DNA of 64,000 bases from Alcanivorax sp. (lineage in GTDB: Bacteria > Pseudomonadota > Gammaproteobacteria > Pseudomonadales > Alcanivoracaceae), in the NCBI GenBank assembly GCA_017794945.1, contig CP051239.1, positions 1,912,692-1,976,691 of the forward strand. Reading direction: 5' to 3'. The position numbers and the translations under genes are program-made. Of this stretch, positions 33,566-43,675 are shown piece after piece. The notes beneath the pieces are model-generated. The model saw only the letters and a program-made list of their open reading frames with translations. It did no database searches and was not told the DNA's origin. Within the stretch, counting starts at the first letter, position 1, and every line of letters begins with the position of its first letter.

Positions 33566-35479
33566 TTGTTAAAGTTCCGTAATATCCTGGTTTGCATGGG
33601 GTTGCTGTGGTGCGCGCTGGCCGGCGCGGAGCCGGTGGTAACGCCGCAGCCGGACCAGGAACAGGTGCCCGTGGCCCGTTCCATGGAGGTGCTGGTGGAC
33701 CCGGAAGGGCACTGGGATTTCAGCCAGGTGAGCAACCCGTTTTCCGGGCGCTTTGTCCGCAACACCGCCACCGAACCCAATTTCGGTTTCACCAGCAGCA
33801 CCATCTGGCTGCGTTTCACCCTGGACACCAGCCGCGTCCGGGGGCAAAGCTGGTATCTGGTGGAACGCTATCCGATTCTCGACCATATCAGCCTGTTCGC
33901 GCCCACTGAAGACGGCGGCTACCGGCGGGTGGACCTGGGTGACACGCTGCCGTTCGATCAGCGCCTGATGGACCACCGGGCGTTTATTTTTCCTCTCGAC
34001 ACCGACCTGACCGGAGCCAACACCTACTATGTGCGCGTCAGCGGCAAGGGCGCGATCAATTTGTCGCCGATGCTCTACAGCGCCGCCGGGCTGGTGGAAT
34101 ACACCTACCGGGATATCCTGCTGTACGGGGTGTTCTACGGCTGCCTGCTGATCATGGTGGTCTACAACGCCCTGCTGGCACTGTCGCTCAAGGAACCGGT
34201 GTACCTGTATTTCGTGCTGTTCCTTGTGGGCATCACGGTGTTCAACCTGAACGTCAATGGCTTCGGGCTGCAGTTCGTGTGGCCGGAGGTGCCCCGGCTC
34301 AATGAGTATTATTGGCTGGGCATCTATATCTGCACGCCGGCGCTGGCCATGTACTCGCGCCATTTTCTCGGCCTCAAGCAGCGTTTCCCGCGCTATGACC
34401 GGGTGATCCGCCACTATCTGGCCGGCATCGCCGTGTTGCTGGTGGTGCAGCTGCTGATCGCGCCGCCCTGGTCCTATTACCTGTCCACGCTGCTGGTGCT
34501 GGTCACCGTGCTGTTGTTCAGCTGGCTGGGCTGGATGGTGTGGTCGCGCGGCTACCGGGCGGCGCGGCTGTACGTGGCGGCCTGGTCCGTGTTCCTGGTG
34601 CTGATTTTCTTCTTCGTGCTTGGCAACCTGGATTGGATTCCCTATGCCTCGGTGATCAGCATGCTGCCCCACCTCGGCGCCCTGTGGGTGGTGATGATGC
34701 TGTCCCTGGCCCTGGGTGACCGCATCCGCTTCCTGGAACGCGAACGGAACCAGCTGTTCCTGGAGGCGCGCGAGAACCTGGAGCGTCACGTGGAAGAGAT
34801 CGAGCAGATGAACCGGGACAAGTCCACGTTTTTGCAGTACGTCAGCCACGAGTTGAACACGCCGATCAACTGGATCGGCGCGGCCAACTCCCTGGACGGC
34901 GGCGAAACCGGCGCCGATCAGAGCGATGTCTGGGCGCTGGTGCGCAAGGGGCAGCAACGGTTGATGGGCATGGTCAGCACCTCGCTGCGCTATTTCGACC
35001 TGGCCGACCGCAGCACGCCGCCGCTGGTGGCCCGTTGCCGGCCCCTGTGGATGCTGGACGCGCTGCTCGCCGCCCGCGCCCGGGCGCTGGAGGACCAGGG
35101 CCTGAAGGTGGTCAGCCGCATCTCACCGAATCTGTACGTGCGCGCCAACGAGACCGAGCTCCAGGAGGTGCTGGCGATGGCCCTGGATAACGCCATTCGC
35201 TTCAGTCCGCGCGGCGGTGAGATCACCGTTACCAGCGAGGTGATGGTGGGCGAGGCGGAGCTGCGCATCCGCGACCGCGGCCGGGGCGCCGGCCCAGATC
35301 AGCTCGAGAGCCTGTTCGAGCCGTTCTTCGTGATGGGCTCGCGCCACCACGAAGAGGGCTACGGCCTGTCACTGGCCATGGCGCGGGTGATGATCGAGCA
35401 GGCCGGCGGCCGCATCTGGGCGGAAAGCGCCGGCCTCGATCGCGGCTTCACCCTGATCATCCGGCTGCCGCTCGCCTGA
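33566..35479 (+). CDS. 7TMR-DISM sensor histidine kinase (orphan)
   Basis: The 637-residue kinase has a signal peptide (1-21), a periplasmic jelly-roll sensor of the 7TMR-DISMED2 type (about 35-175, with FGFTSSTIWLRFTLD and SWYLVERYPILDHISLF), seven helices (about 180-385), a short coiled coil (385-415), HisKA with His428 (YVSHELNTP) and HATPase with NAIRFSPRGGEI, DRGRGAG and GYGLSLAMARVMIEQAGG. The start is TTG at 33566, with GGGGAG five bases upstream. No response regulator is adjacent. Such receptors sense extracellular small molecules, possibly carbohydrates; the ligand is unknown. Confidence 0.9.
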   Translation: MLKFRNILVCMGLLWCALAGAEPVVTPQPDQEQVPVARSMEVLVDPEGHWDFSQVSNPFSGRFVRNTATEPNFGFTSSTIWLRFTLDTSRVRGQSWYLVERYPILDHISLFAPTEDGGYRRVDLGDTLPFDQRLMDHRAFIFPLDTDLTGANTYYVRVSGKGAINLSPMLYSAAGLVEYTYRDILLYGVFYGCLLIMVVYNALLALSLKEPVYLYFVLFLVGITVFNLNVNGFGLQFVWPEVPRLNEYYWLGIYICTPALAMYSRHFLGLKQRFPRYDRVIRHYLAGIAVLLVVQLLIAPPWSYYLSTLLVLVTVLLFSWLGWMVWSRGYRAARLYVAAWSVFLVLIFFFVLGNLDWIPYASVISMLPHLGALWVVMMLSLALGDRIRFLERERNQLFLEARENLERHVEEIEQMNRDKSTFLQYVSHELNTPINWIGAANSLDGGETGADQSDVWALVRKGQQRLMGMVSTSLRYFDLADRSTPPLVARCRPLWMLDALLAARARALEDQGLKVVSRISPNLYVRANETELQEVLAMALDNAIRFSPRGGEITVTSEVMVGEAELRIRDRGRGAGPDQLESLFEPFFVMGSRHHEEGYGLSLAMARVMIEQAGGRIWAESAGLDRGFTLIIRLPLA

Positions 35480-35481
35480 CT

Positions 35482-35507
35482 TGTAGGAGCGAATCTCCCA
35501 CAAGGAG
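35482..35507. repeat. TGTAGGAGCG extragenic repeat
   Basis: CTTGT AGGAGCGAATCTCCC ACAAG forms a small hairpin (outer CTTGT with ACAAG, inner GGAG with CTCC) right after the kinase stop codon. It shares the GTAGGAGCGA core with the element at 836-860. It is probably a REP-type repeat. Confidence 0.45.
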
Positions 35508-35527
35508 GTCCCAAGAGGCCTGGGGAG

Positions 35528-35830
35528 TTAGCGCCGGCATTTCTCGGGCAGGGCGAGCGCTCCGCCGTGATGTTTCTCCAGCAGCCGCAGGAAGTCCCGC
35601 CCCACGCCGCGTCCACGGGTGGCGGGGTGCACCACCATCCACGCCAGGGCGTCGCCGTCGAGCAGCGCCACCGCCACCGGCGCGCCGTTGAAATGGGCGG
35701 CCGCCACCGGGCGCCCGGCGTCCAGGGCCTGGCCCAGTTCGGCGGCGTAGTCCGGGTCGTCGCGCAGCACCTTGCTGAAGCGTTGCGCCAGTTCCGCGTC
35801 GGGGGCATGAAATTCAAGACTGATCGGCAT
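35528..35830 (-). CDS. GNAT-type acetyltransferase-like protein
   Basis: The 100-residue product looks like a minimal GNAT core: WMVVHPATRGRGVGRDFLRLLEKHHG contains the acetyl-CoA pyrophosphate loop motif R-G-x-G-V/I-G (72-77), preceded by strands VAAAHFNGAPVAVALLDGDALAW. The ATG at 35830 has CGGAG upstream. At 100 residues it is shorter than usual (about 140-170), so it lacks the last strands; the substrate is unknown. It is divergent from the his operon with about 90 bases between. Confidence 0.8.
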   Translation of the reverse strand: MPISLEFHAPDAELAQRFSKVLRDDPDYAAELGQALDAGRPVAAAHFNGAPVAVALLDGDALAWMVVHPATRGRGVGRDFLRLLEKHHGGALALPEKCRR

Positions 35831-35864
35831 AGGGTCTCCGCTAACCGGTAAATGGCCGCCACGC

Positions 35865-35893
35865 TGGTGAGGGGGCGCCGAGGGCCGTATAAT
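35865..35893 (+). promoter_or_regulatory. Promoter of the hisBHAF operon
   Basis: A perfect TATAAT (35888-35893) lies 27 bases before the hisB ATG; the -35 candidate TGGTGA (35865-35870, 17-base spacer) is weak. The implied leader is about 20 bases, so a leader-peptide attenuator is unlikely here. Confidence 0.6.
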
Positions 35894-35920
35894 ACGGGGT
35901 TCCGTTTTCTGGAGGTACCG

Positions 35921-36526
35921 ATGAGCGAACGCCGCGCCACCGTGGAGCGAAACACCCTGGAGACCCAGATTCGCGTCAGCGTGAATCTTGATGGCACCGG
36001 AGTGAGCAAGCTGGATACCGGCCTGCCGTTCCTGGAACACATGCTCGACCAGGTGGCCCGCCACGGTCTGATCGACCTGGACATCGAGGCCAAGGGCGAC
36101 TTGCACATCGATGCGCACCACACGGTGGAGGACATCGGCATCACCCTGGGCCAGGCCCTGGCCCGCGCCTGGGGCGACAAGAAGGGCGTGCGCCGCTACG
36201 GCCACGCCTATGTGCCCCTGGACGAGGCCCTGTCACGGGTGGTGATCGACCTGTCCGGTCGCCCGGGTCTGGAAATGCACGTGGATTTTACCCGCGGCAT
36301 GATCGGCGGGTTCGACGTGGACCTGTTCTATGAGTTTTTCCAGGGGCTGGTGAACCACGCCATGATTACCGTGCACATCGACAATCTGCGCGGCAAGAAC
36401 GCCCACCACCAGGCCGAGACCGTGTTCAAGGCGTTCGGGCGCACCCTGCGCATGGCGGTGGAGCCGGATCCGCGCATGGACGGCGTGACCCCGAGCACCA
36501 AGGGCACGCTCACCGAAAACCCGTAA
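35921..36526 (+). CDS. hisB: Imidazoleglycerol-phosphate dehydratase
   Basis: This enzyme is step 6 of histidine synthesis, dehydrating IGP to imidazole acetol-phosphate with Mn2+. The 201-residue protein has the paired metal motifs [11 protein letters not shown] and [18 protein letters not shown] and the [14 protein letters not shown] block. It is the monofunctional type, without the phosphatase domain fused in E. coli. The start [17 protein letters not shown] is set by the GGAGG 6 bases upstream. It is first of hisB-hisH-hisA-hisF. Confidence 0.97.
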   Translation: MSERRATVERNTLETQIRVSVNLDGTGVSKLDTGLPFLEHMLDQVARHGLIDLDIEAKGDLHIDAHHTVEDIGITLGQALARAWGDKKGVRRYGHAYVPLDEALSRVVIDLSGRPGLEMHVDFTRGMIGGFDVDLFYEFFQGLVNHAMITVHIDNLRGKNAHHQAETVFKAFGRTLRMAVEPDPRMDGVTPSTKGTLTENP

Positions 36527-36543
36527 TCAATTCGAGGCGCCCC

Positions 36544-37188
36544 ATGAGCGAAACCGTGGCCGTAGTCGACTACGGCATGGGCAATCTCCATTCCGCCGGC
36601 AAAGCGCTGGAAAAGATGGCCGCCGACGGCCAGCGGATCCTGATCACCGGAGACCCGGAGCAGGTGCGCGCCGCCGACCGGGTGGTGTTCCCCGGCGTCG
36701 GCGCGATCCGTGACTGCATCAAGGTGATCACCGAAACCGGCCTGGACCGGGCGATTCTCGACGCCATCGACGCCCATAAGCCGGTGCTCGGCATCTGCGT
36801 GGGCATGCAGGCGATGATGGACTTCAGCGAAGAGAACGACGGCATCGACTGCCTGGGTGTGTTCTCGGGCCGGGTTCAGTTCTTCGGCGCGCCGATGGGC
36901 GACACCGGGCGCCCGCTGAAGGTGCCGCACATGGGCTGGAATCAGGTGCAGCAGGTCAACGACCACCCGCTGTGGGCGGGCATCGACGACAACAGCCGCT
37001 TCTACTTCGTGCACAGCTACTGCGCCACCGGGGTGCCCGACGAGCAGATGGCCGGCCGCTGTGAGTACGGCCTGGCGTTCGCCGCCGCCGTCGCCAAGCG
37101 CAATGTGTTCGCGGTGCAGTTCCACCCGGAAAAGAGCGCCGACGCCGGCCTCAAGCTGCTGGAAAACTTTCTGCGCTGGCGGCCCTGA
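36544..37188 (+). CDS. hisH: Imidazole glycerol phosphate synthase, glutaminase subunit
   Basis: This subunit supplies ammonia to HisF. The 214-residue class I glutamine amidotransferase has nucleophile Cys85 in LGICVGMQAM, the oxyanion region PGVGAIRD, and the His-Glu pair in VQFHPEKS near the C-terminus. VVDYGMGNLHS is the family's opening. It lies 17 bases after hisB, with AGGCGCCCC as a weak box. Confidence 0.97.
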   Translation: MSETVAVVDYGMGNLHSAGKALEKMAADGQRILITGDPEQVRAADRVVFPGVGAIRDCIKVITETGLDRAILDAIDAHKPVLGICVGMQAMMDFSEENDGIDCLGVFSGRVQFFGAPMGDTGRPLKVPHMGWNQVQQVNDHPLWAGIDDNSRFYFVHSYCATGVPDEQMAGRCEYGLAFAAAVAKRNVFAVQFHPEKSADAGLKLLENFLRWRP

Positions 37189-37233
37189 GCGCCGCGTCCT
37201 CTTATTTCAGCCTGTTAAACAAGCGAGATCGTC

Positions 37234-38012
37234 ATGGAACTGATTCCCGCCATCGATTTGAAAGACGGCCACTGCGTACGCCTCAAGCAGGGCCGCATGG
37301 ACGACGACACGGTGTTTTCCGAGGACCCGGTGGCGGTGGCCGACCACTGGGTGAAGCAGGGCGCGCGGCGCCTGCACCTGGTGGACCTGAACGGCGCCTT
37401 CGCCGGTGAGCCGGTGAACGGCGAGATCGTCAACGCCATCGCCCGCGCCCACCCGGGCCTGCCGATCCAGATCGGCGGCGGCATCCGCAGCGCCGAGACC
37501 ATCCAGGCCTACCTGGACGCCGGCGTTCAGTGGGTGATCATCGGCACCAAGGCGGTGAAAGAGCCGCAATTCGTGCGCGACATGTGCAAGCAGTTCCCCG
37601 GCCACGTGATCGTCGGCCTGGACGCCAAGGACGGTAAAGTGGCCACCGACGGCTGGGCCGAAGTCACCGACATCGACGTGGTGGACCTGGCGCGCCAGTT
37701 CGAGCACGACGGCGTGGTGGCCATCGTCTACACCGACATCAGCCGTGACGGCATGCTGCAGGGCGTCAACGTGGAAGCCACCGAGCGGCTCGCCGAAGCG
37801 ATCAGCATTCCGGTGATCGCCTCCGGCGGCATCACCGACATGGAAGACGTGCGCCGGCTGTGCGGGGCGCGCACCGTGGGCATCACCGGCGCCATCACCG
37901 GCCGCGCCATCTACGAGGGCACCCTGGATTTCGCCCAGGGGCAGGCCCTGGCCGACGAGCTGCAATCCCGGGGGCCGGGCATGTCCGGCACCACCGGTAG
38001 TGGAGTGCGAAA

Positions 38013-38016
<4 letters not shown>
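37234..38016 (+). CDS. hisA: Phosphoribosylformimino-5-aminoimidazole carboxamide ribotide isomerase
   Basis: This enzyme is step 4 of histidine synthesis, an Amadori rearrangement on a half-barrel-duplicated TIM barrel. The 260-residue protein begins [19 protein letters not shown] with catalytic Asp8; IQIGGGIRS and [13 protein letters not shown] are the two phosphate-binding loops, and [12 protein letters not shown] carries the second catalytic Asp. It is about 15 residues longer than usual through a C-terminal tail ([15 protein letters not shown]). It overlaps hisF by four bases. Confidence 0.97.
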
Positions 38017-38786
<770 letters not shown>

Positions 38787-38804
38787 TACTGCCGGGGGCC
38801 TGAC

Positions 38805-39251
38805 GTGCGGATCTGGATAGACGCGGACGCCTGTCCGGCGGTGATCCGCGACGTGCTGTTCCGCGCCGCTGACCGGCGCGCCATCGACACCACGCTGGTG
38901 GCCAACCATTTCATCCCCAAGCCGCGCTCGCCGCACCTCCGCGCGGTGCAGGTGGAAGCCGGCTTCGACCGCGCCGACGATTACATCGCCGAGCAGGTCG
39001 AGCCCGGCGACCTGGTGATCACCGGCGACATTCCGCTCGCCGCCCGGGTGGTGGAGAGCGGTGGCACCGCGCTCAACCCCCGTGGCACCCTTTACGACAG
39101 CGAGAGCATCCGCGAACATCTGGGCCGCCGCGACTTCATGGAAGAACTGCGCTCCGCTGGGGTGCAGACCGGCGGCCCGTCGTCGTTGAGCAAAAGCGAC
39201 GTTCAGACCTTCGCCAATGCGCTCGACCGCTTTATCGCGCGAGCCCGGTAA
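38805..39251 (+). CDS. yaiI: YaiI/YqxD family (DUF188) protein
   Basis: The 148-residue cytosolic protein opens RIWIDADACPAVIRDVLFRAADR and continues VEAGFDRADDYIAEQVEPGDLVITGDIPLAARVVE, the conserved NYN/PIN-like nuclease-fold signature with acidic residues D6, D8 and D59-D60 placed for metal binding. Biochemical function is not established. The start is GTG at 38805, 18 bases after hisF. It is often found in such his-linked groups. Confidence 0.94.
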   Translation: MRIWIDADACPAVIRDVLFRAADRRAIDTTLVANHFIPKPRSPHLRAVQVEAGFDRADDYIAEQVEPGDLVITGDIPLAARVVESGGTALNPRGTLYDSESIREHLGRRDFMEELRSAGVQTGGPSSLSKSDVQTFANALDRFIARAR

Positions 39252-39273
39252 CACCCCCGGCCAGGAAGGACCC

Positions 39274-39690
39274 ATGCTGAAAATCTCCAACAATGTGACC
39301 ATCCCCGAGTCCGAGATCGAATGGCAGGCGATCCGCGCCCAGGGCGCCGGCGGCCAGAACGTCAATAAGGTCGCCTCGGCGATCCACCTGCGTTTCGACA
39401 TCGGCGCCTCGTCCCTGCCCGAGTTCTACAAGGAGCGGCTGCTGGCCTGGTCCGACCGGCGCATCACCACCGAAGGGGTGGTGGTGATCAAGGCACAGCG
39501 CTTCCGCACCCAGGAAAAGAACCTGGATGACGCCCTGGCGCGGCTGAAAGCGCTGATCCTGGACGCCACCGTGGAGCAGAAAAAGCGCAAACCCACCAAG
39601 CCGTCCAAGGCCGCCAAGCGCAAGCGCATGGACAAAAAGACCCGCCACGGCCAGACCAAGGCGCTGCGCAAACCACCCATCGACGGTTGA
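39274..39690 (+). CDS. arfB: Alternative ribosome-rescue factor ArfB
   Basis: This factor (also called YaeJ) hydrolyses peptidyl-tRNA on ribosomes stalled at mRNA 3' ends. The 138-residue protein has GGQ at 26-28 within RAQGAGGQNVNKVASAIHLRFD and a long basic C-terminal tail (KKRKPTKPSKAAKRKRMDKK) that fits in the empty mRNA channel. AGGAAGGA five bases upstream fixes the start at 39274. It is the last gene of the his-yaiI-arfB run. Confidence 0.96.
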   Translation: MLKISNNVTIPESEIEWQAIRAQGAGGQNVNKVASAIHLRFDIGASSLPEFYKERLLAWSDRRITTEGVVVIKAQRFRTQEKNLDDALARLKALILDATVEQKKRKPTKPSKAAKRKRMDKKTRHGQTKALRKPPIDG

Positions 39691-39770
39691 CCGGCAGGCG
39701 CTCTGTACAAGAGTCGCCGCCACGGGCCCCGTAGGCTAAGCTCCTTGCGACGATAACAAAGGAGCGCAGC

Positions 39771-40652
39771 ATGGATCAGGCCAGTCTGGTTGAAATCGGT
39801 TTACCCGCCGCCCTGTTTCTTATCATGGTGGGCATGGGGCTCACCCTCACCCCCAAGGATTTCCGCGAAGTCTTGATTGCCCCGCGGGCCACGGTTTACG
39901 GCATGGTGGCGCAGATCGTTCTGCTGCCGCTGGTGGGCGTGGGGCTGGCCATGACGCTGGATCTTTCCCCGGCGCTGGCGGTGGGGCTGGTGATTATCGC
40001 CGCCTGCCCGGGCGGTACCACCTCCAACCTGTTCGCCTTTCTCGGCCGTGGCGACGTGGCGCTGTCCATCGTGCTGACGGTGGCCGCCAGCCTGGTCACG
40101 GTGGTGACCCTGCCGATGTTCACCAGCTGGGCGCTGGGCCATTTCCGGGACAGCGATCTGGTGCTGGAGCTGCCGGTGCTGCGCACTATCCTCACCCTGG
40201 TGGTGATCATCCTGGTGCCGGTGAGCATCGGCATGACGATCCGTCATTTCCGCCAGGACTGGGCGGTGAAGGGCGAAAAGCTGGTCAGCGTGTTCGGCCT
40301 GCTGGTGCTGGTGGCGGTGATCGTGATGCTGCTGGTGGATCTGGGCGCGGAAGCGCTGGTGCTGCTGCGCCAGGGTGGCGCGGCGGTGATTCTGCTGAAC
40401 CTGATCGGCCTGGGGCTGGGTCTGTTCGGTGGCCGCCTGATCGGGCTGAGCCGGCCGCAGGCGTTCACCGTGGCCATTGAGCTGGGCATCAAGAACGGTA
40501 CCCTGGGGCTGATGGTGACTCTGACGCTGCTGCAGTCGGACGCCATGTCGGTGCCGGCGGCGGTGTACGGGGTGATGATGTTCCTGTTCGGTTTCCTGAT
40601 GATCGGCTATGCCCGTCTGACGGGCATCGGCCGGGCGCCGGTCACGTCCTGA
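39771..40652 (+). CDS. Bile acid:sodium symporter family protein
   Basis: The 293-residue inner-membrane protein has about 9-10 helices. It shows MGLTLTPKDFREVLIAPRA near the start, VGLVIIAACPGGTTSNLFAFLGRGDVALSI (the conserved crossover region with Na+-site residues) and FTVAIELGIKNGTLGLMVTL, the second hallmark. The family (SBF, ASBT-like) imports organic anions with sodium; the substrate in a marine bacterium is unknown. An 80-base gap precedes it; GGAG lies close to the ATG. It is convergent with ctpA. Confidence 0.93.
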   Translation: MDQASLVEIGLPAALFLIMVGMGLTLTPKDFREVLIAPRATVYGMVAQIVLLPLVGVGLAMTLDLSPALAVGLVIIAACPGGTTSNLFAFLGRGDVALSIVLTVAASLVTVVTLPMFTSWALGHFRDSDLVLELPVLRTILTLVVIILVPVSIGMTIRHFRQDWAVKGEKLVSVFGLLVLVAVIVMLLVDLGAEALVLLRQGGAAVILLNLIGLGLGLFGGRLIGLSRPQAFTVAIELGIKNGTLGLMVTLTLLQSDAMSVPAAVYGVMMFLFGFLMIGYARLTGIGRAPVTS

Positions 40653-40670
40653 CCGGCGCGTCCGGGCGGG

Positions 40671-41987
40671 TTACTCCTCGCGGGTGGCGCGCCGCCGTTC
40701 CGCCAGGTTGATGCCCTTGAGGATCGAGAGCGCCTGGGACAGCGGGTAGTCGCGGCTGGCCAGGGGCTCTTCGCCACCTTTTTCCAGCGCTTCCTTCTGC
40801 GCCTGATTGAGCAGGTGATGGGGCAGGTCCGCTTCGCGGGGGCGTTGGTCCTTCAGCAGCTCGACGCTGGAGACCTGCACCGGGATATCCGGCTCGATGC
40901 CTTCCGCCTGAATCGAACGGCCGTCCGGCGTGTAGTAACGGGCGGTGGTCAGCTTCAGGGCGTTGTCGCCACTGATCGGCAGCACTGTCTGCACCGAGCC
41001 CTTGCCGAAGGTGCGGGTGCCGACCACCACGGCGCGGCCCTGGTCCTGGAGGGCGCCGGCGACGATCTCCGACGCCGAGGCCGAGCCGCCGTTGACCAGC
41101 ACCACCAGGGGCAAACCTTCGATCTCGTCGCCGGGGTTGGCTCTGTAGTCGTTGCGGCTCTCGCTCTCGCGGCCCTGGGTGTAGACGATCAGCCCGGCAT
41201 CGAGGAACAGGTCGCTGATTTCCACCGCGCCGCCGAGCACGCCGCCCGGGTTGTTGCGCAGATCGAGGATCAGCCCGCTGAGCTCGCCCTTGGCTTTCAG
41301 TTCGTTGAGGGCTTTCTTGGCCTCGTGGCCGGTGTTGTTCTGGAACTGGGAAATGCGCAGGTAGCCGTAGCCCGGCTCCAGCATGTTGCTTTTCACGCTT
41401 TCCACTTTGATGCGGTCACGCTTGAGCGTCACCGGGCGCGGCTTTTCGTCGCCGTCGCTGAGCACCGACAGGGTGACTTCGGAGCCCGCTTCGCCGCGCA
41501 TCAGCTCCACCGCTTCCGCCAGGCTCAGGCCTTTGACGAAGGTGTCGTCGATCTTGAGGATCAGGTCGCCGGCCTGGATGTCGGCGCGGCTGGCCGGTGA
41601 ATCGTCGATCGGCGAGACCACCTTGACGAAGCCGTCCTCCATGGTCACTTCCAGGCCCAGACCGCCGAACTCGCCGCTGGTGGTGGATTGCAGATCCTCG
41701 AACTGGTCCGGGGTCAGGTAGGCGGAGTGCGGGTCCAGCTCCATCAACATGCCGCGGATCGCCGCCTGGATCAGTTCTTTCTCATCCACGTCCTGCACAT
41801 AGGCGCCGCGCACACGCTCCAGTACTTCCGCGAAGGCGCGCAGCTCGGTGACCGGAACGCCGTCCTGGCGGGCCTGTTCATCGATTTCGGGGTCGGCGGC
41901 CAGGGTCGGGGCGGAGACGGAAACGGTGAGGAGCAGAGCGGCGCTCAGTGCGGTGCGGCGGAGCAGGGGGTGAGACGTTTTCAGCAT
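40671..41987 (-). CDS. ctpA: Carboxy-terminal processing protease (S41)
   Basis: This periplasmic tail-specific protease has 438 residues: a signal peptide (1-30, ending TLAA), a PDZ domain (about 90-180, GGLGLEVTMEDGFVKVVSPIDDSPA) and an S41 catalytic core with the Ser/Lys dyad in NGGSASASEIVAGAL and TFGKGSVQT. RYYTPDGRSIQAEGIEPDI is the usual C-terminal signature. The start MLKTSHPLLRR is chosen for the signal peptide. It lies 17 bases downstream of the envC-like gene; CtpA and EnvC-like proteins both act on the envelope during division. Confidence 0.96.
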   Translation of the reverse strand: MLKTSHPLLRRTALSAALLLTVSVSAPTLAADPEIDEQARQDGVPVTELRAFAEVLERVRGAYVQDVDEKELIQAAIRGMLMELDPHSAYLTPDQFEDLQSTTSGEFGGLGLEVTMEDGFVKVVSPIDDSPASRADIQAGDLILKIDDTFVKGLSLAEAVELMRGEAGSEVTLSVLSDGDEKPRPVTLKRDRIKVESVKSNMLEPGYGYLRISQFQNNTGHEAKKALNELKAKGELSGLILDLRNNPGGVLGGAVEISDLFLDAGLIVYTQGRESESRNDYRANPGDEIEGLPLVVLVNGGSASASEIVAGALQDQGRAVVVGTRTFGKGSVQTVLPISGDNALKLTTARYYTPDGRSIQAEGIEPDIPVQVSSVELLKDQRPREADLPHHLLNQAQKEALEKGGEEPLASRDYPLSQALSILKGINLAERRRATREE

Positions 41988-42004
41988 GTAATTCCCCAGA
42001 CACA

Positions 42005-43189
42005 CTAGTTTCGGGCAAGGGGCGGCAGTGTAACACGGCGGTCGCACCAGCGTGTCGGGTTCACCACCTTGCCCCGATTGCGGATTTCAAAGTACAGCGC
42101 GCTGCGGTTATTGCCGCCGGACTGGCCGGCGAGCGCAAGGGTATCGCCCACCGCGACCCATTCGCCCACGTCGCGCAGCAGGCTTTGATTGTAGCCGTAA
42201 AGCGTCAGGTAGCCACCGCCGTGGTCGACGATGGTGAGCAGGCCGTAGCCGCGCATCCAGTCGGCGAACACCACCCGCCCGGGGTGGATGGCGCGCACCG
42301 GCGTACCCTCCTCGGCGGCCAGTACCACGCCTTCCCAGCGCAGCGCGCCCTCGCGGCTGGAGTTGAAGCTCGACAAGACCTGGCCGGGCACTGGCCAGGG
42401 CAGTTCGCCGGCCAGTTTGGAAAACGGCGTGCCGCGCTCGGCGGGGGCCACCTCCGGCATGCTGCGTTCCATTTCCGCGAGCAACTTTTCCAGACGCTGC
42501 TGGTCGGCGCGCAGCCGGTCGATGTCGCCGCCGCGCTGGTCCAGGGAGCGTTCCAGTTTGGCCAGGGTGGTTTCCCGTTCCTGGGCGGCCTGCTCCAGCT
42601 GCTCCTGGCTGCGCGCCAGGGCGGTGCGGCGATCCAGCAGGTCGGCGCGGGCGTCGGCCACTTCTTGCGCCACCCGGCGCAGCTCCACCAGCTCGTCTTC
42701 CAGGTGGGCGAGGCGGTCGGTGCGGGCGCGCTGGAAATACTCCTGGTAGCGCAGCAGGCGCGCGATCTGGTCCGGCTCCTGCTGGTTGAGCATCAGTTTC
42801 AGCCGTTCCTCGCGGCCGCTCTGGTAACTGGCGCGTACCGTCTTCACCAGCCAGCGCAACTGCACCTTCTTCTCCTCGGCCAGTCGCGCCTGCTCCGCCT
42901 CCAGCCGGGTCAGGCGGGACTCGGCCTGGCGGGCGTCGCGTTCCAGCTGGCGCCGCTCACGGGTCAGCTCGCCGACCCGGGTTTCCGCCTCGCGCAGCTC
43001 GCTTTGCACCGAGTCGCGCTGGCGGGCTTCCTTCCGCTGGGCATCGGACAGCGCCTCGATGCGCTCCTTGAGCGCTTCCAGCTGCTGCTCGGAAGGCTGT
43101 TCGGCGGGCGCGCCGGCGCTGGCCAGCACCAGCGCCGGCACCAGCAGCAGCCTGAGTAATCGACAATGGGGTTTCGCGGGTTCCGTCAT
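42005..43189 (-). CDS. envC: EnvC-like murein hydrolase activator
   Basis: The 394-residue product has a signal peptide (about 1-29), a long coiled coil (about 32-245, rich in Glu/Arg heptads) and a C-terminal LytM/M23 domain (about 275-390). The domain keeps VRAIHPGRVVFADWMRGYGLLTIVDHGGGYLTLYGYN but lacks the catalytic HxH (LYFEIRNRG in its place) and has Gly-Tyr where the H of YxH is expected, so it is degenerate. EnvC acts by activating amidases AmiA/B rather than cutting peptidoglycan. It is cotranscribed with ctpA. Confidence 0.93.
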   Translation of the reverse strand: MTEPAKPHCRLLRLLLVPALVLASAGAPAEQPSEQQLEALKERIEALSDAQRKEARQRDSVQSELREAETRVGELTRERRQLERDARQAESRLTRLEAEQARLAEEKKVQLRWLVKTVRASYQSGREERLKLMLNQQEPDQIARLLRYQEYFQRARTDRLAHLEDELVELRRVAQEVADARADLLDRRTALARSQEQLEQAAQERETTLAKLERSLDQRGGDIDRLRADQQRLEKLLAEMERSMPEVAPAERGTPFSKLAGELPWPVPGQVLSSFNSSREGALRWEGVVLAAEEGTPVRAIHPGRVVFADWMRGYGLLTIVDHGGGYLTLYGYNQSLLRDVGEWVAVGDTLALAGQSGGNNRSALYFEIRNRGKVVNPTRWCDRRVTLPPLARN

Positions 43190-43258
43190 GGTGCCTTATC
43201 TTAACCGAGCGCTGGTGTGTATACTTGTCGCCGATTTTCCGCCGGCAGGAATGCAGTC

Positions 43259-43675
43259 ATGGATCGTATCATCGAGTTCGCCACCAACCACTATATTCTG
43301 GTGTTTGCCTTTTTAGCGCTGTGGGGCGCGTTTTTCGTGATTGAGTCCCGCCGTGGCGGCAAAGCCATCACGCCGCAGTTCGCCACCAATCTGGTCAATC
43401 AGAAGGATGCGGTGATCGTGGACGTGCGCGCCGCCGACGAGTTCCGCGAGGGGCATATCCCGGGCAGTGTGAACATTCCCCAGAGCCAGGTCACGGACCG
43501 GATGGGCGAATTGGAAAAATATAAGGACAAGCCGCTTATTCTGACCTGCAAGATGGGCAACCAGGCGGCGCATCTGGGGCGCCAGCTGCGCAACAAGGGC
43601 TTTTCCGAGCTCTACCGTATCCAGGGCGGCGTCACCGCCTGGCGCAATGATAACCTGCCGGTGTCCAAGGGCTGA
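43259..43675 (+). CDS. Membrane-anchored rhodanese-like protein
   Basis: The 138-residue protein has an N-terminal membrane helix (about 10-28) and a rhodanese domain: VIVDVRAADEFREGHIPGSVNIP and the active-site loop CKMGNQA with Cys97. YibN-type proteins of this layout lie next to grxC-secB in many gammaproteobacteria. It may relay sulfur or act in membrane-protein biogenesis. A candidate -10 TATACT is at 43220-43225. The grxC ATG overlaps its stop by one base (TGATG). Confidence 0.93.
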   Translation: MDRIIEFATNHYILVFAFLALWGAFFVIESRRGGKAITPQFATNLVNQKDAVIVDVRAADEFREGHIPGSVNIPQSQVTDRMGELEKYKDKPLILTCKMGNQAAHLGRQLRNKGFSELYRIQGGVTAWRNDNLPVSKG

